From positions 5,483 through 69,482 of the forward strand of contig CAYMAT010000001.1 of NCBI GenBank assembly GCA_964388495.1: a stretch of DNA of 64,000 bases, given 5' to 3'. Shown one piece after another: positions 7,179 through 14,441 of this stretch. Source of the DNA: CAYMAT01 sp964388495. GTDB lineage: Bacteria; Patescibacteriota; Gracilibacteria; Peribacterales; Peribacteraceae. The notes under the pieces are model-generated. The model saw nothing but the letters and a program-made list of their open reading frames with translations, was not told the DNA's origin and did no database searches. The position numbers were made by a program, and so were the translations under genes. Each line of letters begins with the position of its first letter. The first letter of the stretch is position 1.

Positions 7179-7607
7179 ATGACAACACTCTCTTCTTCTT
7201 TAAAGTTCTTCCTCAATCTCGCCACGGTGCAGTCCGTGATGAGCCGGAAGTTTGACGGCAGGCTGGGGATGCTTGGACTCACCGAGTTCCTCATCCTCTT
7301 CCATCTGGACCGCAACCCGGAAGGCAAAATGCGCAGGATCGACTTGGCAGAAAGCATTGGGCTCACGGCATCCGGCGTCACACGCCTGCTGGCCCCCATG
7401 GAAAAGATCGGGCTGGTCAAAAAGCAGGCGGACAGCACGGATCTGCGCGTCAGTTACGTGGCCATCGCCAAAGGCGGAAAGACAGCACTAGAGAACGCCA
7501 TCGAAAACGCTGAGGCGCTAGCGGAGACGACGCTCGGAGCCTCTACCAAAGCCGAAATCGAGACCGCATCGCGACTTCTGCTCAAGCTTGGGGGGATGGT
7601 GCAGTGA
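7179..7607 (+). CDS. MarR-family transcriptional regulator
   Basis: 142 residues, the usual MarR size. The winged-helix core is visible: the DNA-reading segment LAESIGLTASGVTRLLAPMEKIGLV (helices 3-4, here described by its ends) followed by the wing KKQADSTDLRVSYVAIAKGG, and a C-terminal dimerisation helix. MarR proteins bind palindromic operators as dimers and often respond to phenolic ligands or oxidants. A TTG start further upstream is rejected because it overlaps the -35 box; ATG 7179 sits 6 nt after the -10. The downstream Ser-rich gene (7697) may be co-transcribed. Target genes unknown; autoregulation is suggested by the inverted repeat in the promoter spacer. Confidence 0.85.
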   Translation: MTTLSSSLKFFLNLATVQSVMSRKFDGRLGMLGLTEFLILFHLDRNPEGKMRRIDLAESIGLTASGVTRLLAPMEKIGLVKKQADSTDLRVSYVAIAKGGKTALENAIENAEALAETTLGASTKAEIETASRLLLKLGGMVQ

Positions 7608-7657
7608 GCGATTACGACACAAAAGAGGAGCTCTTGGACATGGGTTTTTGGCTTGGG

Positions 7658-7672
7658 AGGGATAAAATCCCT
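7658..7672. other. Small palindrome AGGGAT-AAA-ATCCCT
   Basis: Perfect 6-bp inverted repeat between the marR stop and the 7697 gene, followed by a T-rich stretch; possible weak terminator or regulator site. Confidence 0.3.
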
Positions 7673-7696
7673 TTCATACTTTTTCCTCACAATCCT

Positions 7697-8056
7697 ATGA
7701 AGAATCTTTTCATTCGTTCCGCCGCAGCACTTGCCAGCATTGGCCTGGTGGCAGCATCTGCAGTGAATATTGCACAGGCGCGGGGCCGCGATGGTCATCA
7801 TTCCTCTGAAGCCTCTGAATCATCTGAATCGTCCGAATCTTCTGAATCCTCCCGCTCATCCAGGGAGGGGCACTGGGGTGATGCGCACAGCGGCGGCGTC
7901 AAGTCTATGTATATGAAGAAGGCGGAAATGAAATGGAAGAAAGAGGGCAAGGGGCCCAAGGCACTGCGCCGGAACGCCTTGGAAAAGCCGCACCGCGGCC
8001 CGCGGTCTTCCTCCTCCGCCTCTTCCGCCGGTAGCGAGTCCTCGTCCGTGCGCTGA
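7697..8056 (+). CDS. Secreted Ser/Glu-rich small protein
   Basis: 119 residues. A clean signal peptide (MKNLFIRSAAALASIGLVAA, cleavage near AQA-RG about residue 29) is followed by an acidic repeat of Glu-Ser-Ser units (about 36-53), a basic middle (MKKAEMKWKKEGKGPKALRR) and a second Ser-rich tail. The start ATG 7697 is chosen over a GTG that overlaps the marR stop because it begins the signal peptide. The alternation of acidic and basic low-complexity blocks suggests a disordered wall-associated or polyanion-binding protein. No family recognised; poly-Ser linkers are shared with other exported proteins here. Confidence 0.7.
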   Translation: MKNLFIRSAAALASIGLVAASAVNIAQARGRDGHHSSEASESSESSESSESSRSSREGHWGDAHSGGVKSMYMKKAEMKWKKEGKGPKALRRNALEKPHRGPRSSSSASSAGSESSSVR

Positions 8057-8061
8057 ACGGA

Positions 8062-8598
8062 TTACAGATCCAGGATTTTTTCCACCGTGTTCCAGTTGCG
8101 CGTCGTCACGTTCTTGCCGAATTCCTTCTCTAATACGTCCATCACCTTCACGGTGGCGGTTGCCGTCACCGTCAGGACGCTCAGAACTTCGGTCTTGGAT
8201 GCGCGCAGAATCCGGTAGTCATTGTTGGGCGAACTATAGGGGATCTGGATGGTCCCCTTTGGCTTATCTCCCGAGAGAAAGGTGATATAGAGGCGCGTCT
8301 CTGGCGTCATGGTGATGTTGGCAAAGGGCTTCGTTTTGGCTAACGCCTTCAGTTCCTCCACCGTGCGGATCAATACCGGAATCGTGAATCCGAATTTCTT
8401 CTCGTACAACTTCTCCAGGGCAGTCTTCAATTTCGCCGCATTCTTCTCACTCGCTTCAAACACCACGTTCCCGCTCGCGAGTAACGTCTTCACATTCTCG
8501 TATCCCGCCTTCTCCATCAGTTTTTTGAGATCCGCCATGGGAACCTTCTTGTTCCCGCCCACGTTGATGCCGCGGAGGAGGGCGACGTATGCAGGCAT
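8062..8598 (-). CDS. DUF1697 family protein
   Basis: 178 residues starting MPAYVALLRGINVGGNKK, the hallmark N-terminus of DUF1697, with the conserved TLLASGNVVFEA strand and a C-terminal NWNTVEKIL motif (family: tRNWnTv.kl). The family is widespread and of unknown biochemical function. TACAAT (8605-8610 on the reverse strand) lies 6 nt upstream of the ATG, implying a leaderless mRNA. Transcribed convergently with the 7697 gene (6 bp apart) and downstream of the methyltransferase at 8613-9305 but with its own promoter. Confidence 0.88.
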   Translation of the reverse strand: MPAYVALLRGINVGGNKKVPMADLKKLMEKAGYENVKTLLASGNVVFEASEKNAAKLKTALEKLYEKKFGFTIPVLIRTVEELKALAKTKPFANITMTPETRLYITFLSGDKPKGTIQIPYSSPNNDYRILRASKTEVLSVLTVTATATVKVMDVLEKEFGKNVTTRNWNTVEKILDL

Positions 8599-8612
8599 GC
8601 GGAGATTGTAGC

Positions 8613-9305
8613 TTAGGAGATGCTCCTGTTTGTAATAAGCAGACCGCCTTCCTTTAGCATTTGACGCTGCATCTGCAGAATGCTCGCCATCATGGTGTTG
8701 TAGATTTCCGTGTTCCAGGTCAATTGATTACCGTTTTCCATGTGCGCGTATTCCATTGGGCCGTATATGTCCACTACCACGTCCGCTCTTTTCTCCAGAT
8801 CCGGACGGCGCTTGAGGGCTTCGCCCAGAGTGCAGTTGATGAGTTCCACACGCGTGACATCGCGGATCGCCCTGCAGGAGTCCAGCATGGATTCAATGCG
8901 GTCCAGGTTGGGCTCGAAGGATTCATCGCCGCGCTTCGCCAAATTGTGCGCCTCGGTTAAGAGTGCTTCTGCCATTTCGTAATCCAGGGGATCGATGAGA
9001 ATAGGGCGTTCATTCCGCGGATGTTCCAGCGTTGAGAGAAACGGTGTGAATTGCGACAAGCCACCCCCTACCTCCACGATCGTTTTGCCCTCGTTCCGGT
9101 AGTCCTCCATTTCATCAAACCACAGACGGATCCTGCCGTATTCCTCCAGCGTGCGTCCGGTGATCATGCATTTTGCGTCCTCATTCCACAGAGTGACATT
9201 CAGCGCTTCGCTAAGGCCGCGCAACACAGTGAGCGAGTAGGGGCCGCTCTTTGGCTTGATGATCTTTTTCTCATTGTAGCCTTCAACGGTGAACTTTCGT
9301 TCCAT
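8613..9305 (-). CDS. Putative class I SAM-dependent methyltransferase
   Basis: 230 residues. The segment TIVEVGGGLSQFTPFL fits motif I (nucleotide-binding glycine loop), RPILIDPLDYEMAEALL gives the acidic motif II, and ADVVVDIYGPMEYAH fits motif IV of Rossmann methyltransferases. No substrate-specific domain is recognised. A TATATT hexamer (9312-9317) is 6 nt from the ATG. An alternative is a Rossmann-like protein without methyltransferase activity, since motif I is GGG rather than GCG. It lies 157 bp from the tRNA-Arg gene; the intervening sequence is repeat-rich. Confidence 0.6.
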   Translation of the reverse strand: MERKFTVEGYNEKKIIKPKSGPYSLTVLRGLSEALNVTLWNEDAKCMITGRTLEEYGRIRLWFDEMEDYRNEGKTIVEVGGGLSQFTPFLSTLEHPRNERPILIDPLDYEMAEALLTEAHNLAKRGDESFEPNLDRIESMLDSCRAIRDVTRVELINCTLGEALKRRPDLEKRADVVVDIYGPMEYAHMENGNQLTWNTEIYNTMMASILQMQRQMLKEGGLLITNRSIS

Positions 9306-9462
9306 ACTTGAAATATATCAAAAATATGTGATATTAACAAATACATGAATTAGCAAAGGGGACCTTGGACAGGCTCAGGGTCATTCGATTCATGTCGAAT
9401 GGTGCCCCAGTAGGAATTTCCGCCTTCGTCTTCGGACTTCGGCGGACAGGGAACCTGAGGTG
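9306..9462. repeat. Repeat-rich spacer before tRNA-Arg
   Basis: Holds a copy of the short GAGCCTGTC-type repeat (CCTTGGACAGGCTCAGGG, about 9363-9380), a hairpin with arms CATTCGA and TCGAATG, and a TCCGCC...GGCGGA palindrome (about 9419-9446). No open reading frame is credible. Confidence 0.5.
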
Positions 9463-9537
9463 TGGTGCTCCTAGTAGGAATTGAACCTACATCTATCCCT
9501 TAGGACGGGATTGTTCTATCCGTTGAACTACAGGAGC
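9463..9537 (-). tRNA. tRNA-Arg (anticodon CCU), CCA encoded
   Basis: Folded by eye: acceptor GCTCCTG/TAGGAGC (last pair G-U), D stem GTTC/GAAC, anticodon stem ATCCC/GGGAT with loop GTCCTAA giving anticodon CCT, a 4-nt variable loop, T stem GTAGG/CCTAC with loop TTCAATT, discriminator A and an encoded CCA. The D-loop ACGGATA lacks the full GG plus long form but is acceptable. It should read AGG codons. A broken copy of its 5' half lies 20 bp upstream (9559-9619). Confidence 0.93.
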
Positions 9538-9558
9538 AAAATAATTTCGGCGGGCAGG

Positions 9559-9619
9559 TAGGACGGGATTGTTCTAGCAGTTTATCCTGAGCTTGTTGAA
9601 GGATTGAACTACAGGAGCA
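9559..9619 (-). pseudogene. Broken duplicate of the tRNA-Arg 5' half, interrupted in the D-loop
   Basis: Positions 9604-9619 and 9559-9576 are identical to tRNA-Arg positions 9523-9538 and 9501-9518. In the tRNA these blocks are separated by 4 nt of D-loop; here they are separated by 27 nt that contain TCCTTCAACAAGCTCAGGA, a member of a short repeat also seen at 9363-9380. The copy stops in the anticodon loop, so it cannot make a tRNA. Confidence 0.8.
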
Positions 9620-9711
9620 TTATCCGTTGCTTGTTGCGGCGTAGTCGCGGCGAAGCTCGTATGAGCGAAGCCGGACGGAGCCGGAAACTACGGGGCCAGC
9701 GGTAAGAGTTT

Positions 9712-9741
9712 ACCCTGACTGAACATGCGGAGTCGAAGGGG
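9712..9741. repeat. ACCCTGA...GTCGAAGGG type palindrome
   Basis: ACCCTGACTGAACATGCGGAGTCGAAGGG resembles the repeat at 30591-30620 (CCCTAAGC...GGTCGAAGGG). It ends at the -10 of the dehydrogenase gene. Confidence 0.45.
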
Positions 9742-9755
9742 GTATACTTCCTCCT

Positions 9756-10745
9756 GTGCCAAAAATCCTCTTCCTGGACGTTGAAGAATCCGATCGGGCT
9801 TTAGCCGCAAAAACCTTTCCGGATGCGCAATTTGCGCCCGGCGGACTTACGGGCAAAAAACTGGTGGATGCCTGCGGCGACGCGGAAGTTATCTGCACGT
9901 TCATCACCACCGCGTTCCCGCGCGAGGTGATCCAAAAACTCCCCGCACTCAAAATGCTCTGCACCCGGTCCGTGGGGTATGACCACATCGATCTCCTGGC
10001 ATGCAGGGAGCGGGGCATCACCGTGTGCAACGTGCCGGATTACGGATCGCATGTGATTGCCGAGCATGTCTTTGCACTGCTGCTCTCCACGCTCCGTCAT
10101 GTGCACCTGGGGCAGGAGCGCGTGCAGAGCGGGAGGTTTGACTACCACGGCCTGCGCGGCATGGCGCTGAAGGGCAAGACCATCGGTATCGTGGGCACGG
10201 GGAAGATCGGCCGGGCTGCGGCGCGCATCGCGCACGGATTCGACATGAAAATTCTGGCCGCGGACCAATGCAGGGTGGAGGAGCTGGAGAAAAACCTGGG
10301 TGTCCGGTACGTGGCACTCGCGGAATTGCTAGCACAGAGCGACATCATCACGCTCCACGTGCCCGGCACCAAGGAGACGGAGCACATGATCAATGCTGGC
10401 GCATTCAAACTCATGAAAAACGGCGTGACACTGGTCAACACCGCGCGCGGGTCGCTGATCGATTCTGCCGCGCTTCTTTTGGCTCTCAAAAGCGGAAAAG
10501 TTGCCCATGCACTGTTGGACGTTCTGGAGCATGAAAACAACTTTGAGGAGAACAAAGAGCTGGTGAATCATCCCAAAGTGGTCACCACGCCGCACATCGC
10601 GTTTTACGCGGATGATTCCATGCGCAACATGTTCCTGGACGCATTCCAGTCCATCAACGAATGGCGGCAGGGGAAAACACCCGCACACGTCATTGCGCCC
10701 GTCACCAAGGTGTGCGACCTCCCGCGCATCGGGAAGAAAAAGTGA
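9756..10745 (+). CDS. D-isomer-specific 2-hydroxyacid dehydrogenase
   Basis: 329 residues, NAD-dependent oxidoreductase of the D-lactate/D-3-phosphoglycerate dehydrogenase superfamily. The N-terminal catalytic domain carries CTRSVGYDHID, the nucleotide domain the GTGKIGRAAARIA loop followed by an acidic residue (AADQ), then NTARGSLID (catalytic Arg) and TPHIAFY (catalytic His). A Glu is expected between; the segment LLDVLEHENNF supplies it. The overall pattern is closest to D-lactate dehydrogenase-like enzymes, so fermentative pyruvate reduction is a reasonable guess, but substrate cannot be read off. GTG start: TATACT (9743-9748) ends 7 nt upstream. Its stop abuts the stop of the convergent nitroreductase. 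Confidence 0.88.
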   Translation: MPKILFLDVEESDRALAAKTFPDAQFAPGGLTGKKLVDACGDAEVICTFITTAFPREVIQKLPALKMLCTRSVGYDHIDLLACRERGITVCNVPDYGSHVIAEHVFALLLSTLRHVHLGQERVQSGRFDYHGLRGMALKGKTIGIVGTGKIGRAAARIAHGFDMKILAADQCRVEELEKNLGVRYVALAELLAQSDIITLHVPGTKETEHMINAGAFKLMKNGVTLVNTARGSLIDSAALLLALKSGKVAHALLDVLEHENNFEENKELVNHPKVVTTPHIAFYADDSMRNMFLDAFQSINEWRQGKTPAHVIAPVTKVCDLPRIGKKK

Positions 10746-11282
10746 TCACGGGTGGATCGTCACCATGTTCTTGAGCGGCCTGCGCTCGTGCTCGCCGCTG
10801 CTCTGCTCCTCGCCTTTCTTGTAGTGCCCCAGCATGATCCCGCCCATGATGCGGTGCCCCGCGGGCAGCTTGAGGAGCTCGTTTGCCGCGCCGTGGTGGA
10901 GCGAGACCCAGCAGCTCCCCAGACCCATGGCCGTGGCGCCCAGGAGGATGTGGTCCATGGCGGACATGCAGGAGTATTCCAGCTCGCGCTCGTTCCATAC
11001 GGTTTCCGCCGCCGCGCTCCGCAGATTGGTGTTGCATGTCACCACCACAAAGGCCCCCGCTCCTTCCACGAAATTCCCGTAGCAGCTGGCCTCCATGATT
11101 TTCTTGCGCATGTCTTTGTCCAGGATCACATGGAAGTGCCAGGGTTGGATGTTCTGCACGCTGGGGGCTTTGTGCGCAATTTCCAGCAAAGCCATGATGT
11201 CCTTTTGCGAGACGGGTTCGGCGTCAAAGTAGCGCACGCTGCGGCGCTGGTCGCAGAGCCCCTGAAAATCCGAAAAGGTCAT
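10746..11282 (-). CDS. Nitroreductase-family FMN oxidoreductase
   Basis: 178 residues. The N-terminal RRSVRYFDAEPVSQ is the FMN-phosphate-binding signature, followed by APSVQNIQPWHFHVI and the C-terminal ATAMGLGSCWVSL and GGIMLGHYKK blocks typical of the NfsB/FMN-reductase-like superfamily. Members reduce nitro compounds, quinones or flavins with NAD(P)H, or act in specialised reactions. ATG 11282 gives the canonical start; the in-frame extension beyond it is antisense to the next gene. Divergent from the DUF1624 gene with 34 bp between starts, so promoters must overlap; convergent with the dehydrogenase at directly adjacent stop codons. Confidence 0.87.
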   Translation of the reverse strand: MTFSDFQGLCDQRRSVRYFDAEPVSQKDIMALLEIAHKAPSVQNIQPWHFHVILDKDMRKKIMEASCYGNFVEGAGAFVVVTCNTNLRSAAAETVWNERELEYSCMSAMDHILLGATAMGLGSCWVSLHHGAANELLKLPAGHRIMGGIMLGHYKKGEEQSSGEHERRPLKNMVTIHP

Positions 11283-11316
11283 AGGAATGGGGGAAAGGAC
11301 TGTAGTATACCCCTCA

Positions 11317-12027
11317 ATGCAGCGCCGCCACCTGGAATTGGACCTTCTGCGGAGTCTGGCCGTCATTCTGATGATTGCGTATCACGGAGCGTACGATTTG
11401 GAGCATTTTTTCGGTATTCCCGTGCTTTCCTCCATAGGCATCTGGGACGTGGTATGGGCGCGCTTCACGCTCGTTCTCTTCCTGCTCATCGTGGGTGCCA
11501 CTTTCAGTGTCACGTGGGAGAGGTCCGGCCATCGCTGCAGAAAATACGTGATGCGGGGCATGGAACTTTTTGCCTGTGCCATGCTGGTGACGCTCGTCAC
11601 GTACATTGCGGATCCCGCAAGCTATGTGCGTTTTGGCGTGCTGCACATGATCGCCATCGCCATTCTGCTCCTTCCTTTCCTTGCGCCACTCAGGGAGTGG
11701 GCGGCAGTGCTGGGGCTGGGCATCGTCGGCCTCTCCTTTCTGCTTCCAGACTCCGCACACACATGGCTGTTCCTCCCCTGGGGCATTCCGCCAGCGGACT
11801 GGTACACGGTGGATTACGTGCCGCTCATCCCGTGGCTTGGGGTTCCGTGCATGGGGTATGCCGTGGGGCACGCGGTGTATATCCGCAAAGGGTTTTCCCG
11901 GGAATGGGCGTTTCCCCGTTTCTGGAAATTCCTGAGCTTCCCCGGCAGGTACGCCCTGCCGCTCTATTTGATTCATCAGCCGGTGCTTGTCAGTGGTCTG
12001 GCCATAATTCATCGACTTTTCCTGTAA
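11317..12027 (+). CDS. DUF1624 / heparan-alpha-glucosaminide acetyltransferase-like membrane protein
   Basis: 236 residues with about seven membrane helices. The N-terminal RHLELDLLRSLAVILMIAYH and the central RFGVLHMIAIAILLL and VPLIPWLGVPCMGYAVG segments match DUF1624, related to the acyltransferase family that passes acetyl groups across the membrane to sugars. The conserved His in helix 1 (AYH) and in LHMI are present. A role in acetylating a surface glycan is possible but inferred. ATG 11317 is preceded by TAGTATAC at 11303-11310. An isolated gene between nitroreductase and the SLH protein. Confidence 0.75.
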   Translation: MQRRHLELDLLRSLAVILMIAYHGAYDLEHFFGIPVLSSIGIWDVVWARFTLVLFLLIVGATFSVTWERSGHRCRKYVMRGMELFACAMLVTLVTYIADPASYVRFGVLHMIAIAILLLPFLAPLREWAAVLGLGIVGLSFLLPDSAHTWLFLPWGIPPADWYTVDYVPLIPWLGVPCMGYAVGHAVYIRKGFSREWAFPRFWKFLSFPGRYALPLYLIHQPVLVSGLAIIHRLFL

Positions 12028-12082
12028 CGCTTTTTTGCGCTTCCCGTTATTACCGGTGTATCGCACTTCGCGACATTCCCGT

Positions 12083-12088
12083 TATACT
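12083..12088 (+). promoter_or_regulatory. -10 element TATACT of the SLH protein gene
   Basis: The hexamer ends 7 nt before the ATG at 12096, placing the expected start site at the start codon. No -35 match stands out. Confidence 0.5.
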
Positions 12089-12095
12089 TTCCCCC

Positions 12096-13775
12096 ATGAA
12101 GCGTTTCCTCATTGCAGCGGCCCTGACCGTTCCCCTTACGGCGTTCGCCTTCGACTACACCGATATCAGCACCCGGTACGAAGATGCGCCCTTTAACAAA
12201 CCCGTCGCCGCGGGTGTCAGCCTCCTCACGCGCATAGGCGCGGTGGGCGGCAACCCGGACGGGACGTTTGCCCCCGCCCGCACGCTCAACCGTGCGGAAT
12301 TCCTGAAGATCGCACTGCTCGCGCAAGGCGATGTGGATGTTTCCCAGAACGACGGGAACAACTGTTTCCCGGACGTGCATGCTTCCGATTGGTTCAGTCC
12401 CTACATCTGCGCGGCCAAAAAACTGGGCATCGTGCAGGGTAATCCCGACGGCAAGTTCCACCCGGAGCGCCCGGTGAACTATGCGGAGGCACTCAAGATC
12501 CTGGGTGAGGAGTTTGGCGTCATCAACAATGACGTTCCCGGCGGCAGCGCCTGGTACGTGAAGTACCGCGAGGGCGCCTTGGATGCCGGCGTGGCACTTC
12601 CGTTCAACCCCGTGGATGACTACGTCCTCACGCGCGGGGATATGGTGCGCCTCACTGAGGCGTATGTCGCATATTCGGCTGACGAATTGGACGAGTATCG
12701 AGCGGCCGAGCGCGGTATTTTGGACAGTTCCAGCTCCTCGATTTCTTCCAGCTCCTCCTCCAGCAGCTCGACGAGTTCATCCTCTTCCAGTGTCTCATCG
12801 TCCTCCAGTTCCTCCTCCGTATCGTCCTCGGTTTCGTCGTCATCCTCTTCGGTCGCGGGACTGCCGGTTTTCCCGTCCCAGAGCCAGTTTTTGGTCGCAG
12901 GTGAGCGCAGTGAGCCTATTGGCGGCGGCACGTTCTTCGCCAATCTGGAACCCATGTACGTGCAGTTTGCAGAGGTGAAACTGAAGAACAAGATCGACGC
13001 GATCGACTCCATGTACATCGTGGACAGCAACGGCGTGGAGCTGGGGTCCATTTCGCTCGATAAAATTTACGACAGCACGGAGAAAACCTGGCGCGGCACC
13101 CTCACCAAGTACGCATACAAAATCCCCAAGGGCGAACAGCGCACCATTGGCGTTGAGGTCCGCATGAAGGGCCGCAACCAGGGCGGCACGTCGGACCAAT
13201 TAGTGCAGGTGGACAGCTTCCGTCTCACTACGGAAGGCGAGTGGTCCACCAGTTCCACCACGGCCATTGCCCCCACGCCGTTCCCGCAGCACCAGACCTC
13301 CTACGGCCGCATCACGGCCGTCCGCAATGCCATGGAGGCGCAGGGTGTCCTGCCTCTTGGGCCGTCCTCCCTCCTGGCTTCTTTTGCCATCGATGGAGTG
13401 TCCAATGAGAGTGTCACGCTCTCCATCGATGACCTGGAATTCCAGGTTGCCGCAAGCAGCGACATCAGCGTCACCAACTGGAAGCTGGGTACGCCGGAAT
13501 CCAACGATCGTGTCCCGTGCAGCGTGAGCGGATACATCGTCAGCTGTTCCTCTCTGCCGCTCAGCATTGGTTCGCTCAGTAATGGTACGCGCACGTTCCG
13601 CCTGTACGGTGATGTGTCGCTTGCTCCCAGTGCCGTGAACAAGAGCATGCAGATCTCGCTCAATCAGGCGGGTGATCTCAGCACCATCGGCGCGGTGCAG
13701 TGGACGGATCAGAGCGGGCACTTTAATTGGGTAAACCTGTCGCAGCCTCTCGCAAGAGGGACTGAATGGCGATAA
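12096..13775 (+). CDS. S-layer homology (SLH) domain surface protein
   Basis: 559 residues. A signal peptide (MKRFLIAAALTVPLTAFAF) precedes three SLH-type modules (about 22-75, 85-140, 145-205): the first two carry the typical G.....G.PDG.F.P...LNRAEFLKI pattern (GAVGGNPDGTF, GIVQGNPDGKF), the third is weaker. Residues about 208-253 are a nearly pure Ser linker, then about 300 residues of beta-rich sequence (DAIDSMYIVDSNGVELGS, RTIGVEVRMKG) ending WVNLSQPLARGTEWR. SLH domains bind secondary cell-wall polymers, so this is likely a wall-attached surface or S-layer protein. The start is the signal peptide ATG; a longer open frame upstream is antisense/noncoding. An empty word-repeat hairpin follows 14 bp after the stop. 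Confidence 0.88.
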   Translation: MKRFLIAAALTVPLTAFAFDYTDISTRYEDAPFNKPVAAGVSLLTRIGAVGGNPDGTFAPARTLNRAEFLKIALLAQGDVDVSQNDGNNCFPDVHASDWFSPYICAAKKLGIVQGNPDGKFHPERPVNYAEALKILGEEFGVINNDVPGGSAWYVKYREGALDAGVALPFNPVDDYVLTRGDMVRLTEAYVAYSADELDEYRAAERGILDSSSSSISSSSSSSSSTSSSSSSVSSSSSSSSVSSSVSSSSSSVAGLPVFPSQSQFLVAGERSEPIGGGTFFANLEPMYVQFAEVKLKNKIDAIDSMYIVDSNGVELGSISLDKIYDSTEKTWRGTLTKYAYKIPKGEQRTIGVEVRMKGRNQGGTSDQLVQVDSFRLTTEGEWSTSSTTAIAPTPFPQHQTSYGRITAVRNAMEAQGVLPLGPSSLLASFAIDGVSNESVTLSIDDLEFQVAASSDISVTNWKLGTPESNDRVPCSVSGYIVSCSSLPLSIGSLSNGTRTFRLYGDVSLAPSAVNKSMQISLNQAGDLSTIGAVQWTDQSGHFNWVNLSQPLARGTEWR

Positions 13776-13789
13776 AGTGATGAGAAACT

Positions 13790-13847
13790 TGCTCGTGATT
13801 AGTACTTCGTAAAGTAATTACGAATAACGAATCACCAATTACGAGCA
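13790..13847. repeat. Empty inverted word repeat, family A
   Basis: TGCTCGTGATT at the left end pairs with AATTACGAGCA at the right end, and inner ATTCGT/ACGAAT words continue the stem. It lies between the convergent SLH and yraN genes and is 3 bp from the yraN stop. Same word family as 4701-4752, 15941-16400 and 55764-55821. Confidence 0.75.
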
Positions 13848-13849
13848 GT

Positions 13850-14227
13850 TCACGAAATCCCAATCTCGATAAAATGATGCGTGACCTGGCCTGCCTCCAC
13901 GCAGACCAGATCTATCCTGTATCCCCCGTGGTAATCGTGGTCCGCCACCCAGCGGCGCATGGCGCGGCGCAGGGCCATCCGCTTGCCCCTGCCCGCCGTC
14001 CACTCCGGGTGAAAACCCGGGCGCGAGGGTTGGGTCCGCGTCTTCACTTCCACAAACACCAGAACGTCGTCCCGCGGATCGTGCGCGATGATATCGATTT
14101 CCTCATGCCCCAGGCGGACATTCCTGAGCATCACCGTGTATCCCTTTTCCTGCAGGTATTGCACGGCGGTGGTTTCGCCCAGGAATCCCAGTTGCTGGCT
14201 TTCCGTGTGATGGCGGTCCGGTTCCAT
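13850..14227 (-). CDS. YraN (UPF0102) endonuclease-fold protein
   Basis: 125 residues. The UPF0102 signature is present: GFLGETTAVQYLQEKGY, then GHEEIDIIAHD and VLVFVEVKTR, i.e. the E-ID-EVK acidic/lysine core of a PD-(D/E)xK nuclease-like fold. YraN proteins are small, often next to comM or rnhB, and linked to DNA processing or recombination; activity is not established. Here it is divergent from comM, 214 bp apart, a frequent neighbourhood in bacteria. ATG 14227 gives the normal length. Confidence 0.9.
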   Translation of the reverse strand: MEPDRHHTESQQLGFLGETTAVQYLQEKGYTVMLRNVRLGHEEIDIIAHDPRDDVLVFVEVKTRTQPSRPGFHPEWTAGRGKRMALRRAMRRWVADHDYHGGYRIDLVCVEAGQVTHHFIEIGIS

Positions 14228-14441
14228 GCATGCAGTGTGGCGGTTGCGCGCGCGTTGGTCCCGGTCCCATAAAGGAGCCGGCGTGCCGCGCGCGCAATTT
14301 CCTGATGCGCTTCATACAAAGGCCGTTCCATGCGGGCATGGAACCGTATTTATGGCTTGGCGTGGGGAGAAGGCTGGTTTGTGAAATACGGCACTAGTCC
14401 ACGGTGGGGACACGGCAAAAGAAAAACGGAAGACTGGAGCG

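Noticed and set aside
10752..12095. Upstream extension making a 1007-residue protein with the SLH gene
   Set aside because: This stretch is antisense to nitroreductase and then overlaps the DUF1624 gene; the signal peptide start at 12096 with a -10 box is far better.
12720..12860. Simple-sequence TCC/AGC tract considered as a CRISPR-like or satellite repeat
   Set aside because: It is the coding sequence of a poly-Ser linker with mixed Ser codons; there are no fixed repeats and spacers.
14131..14331. Reverse-strand ORF starting MERPLYEAHQEIARA overlapping the yraN start
   Set aside because: It has some protein-like character at its N-terminus but runs out of frame through conserved YraN sequence; not enough to call a gene.
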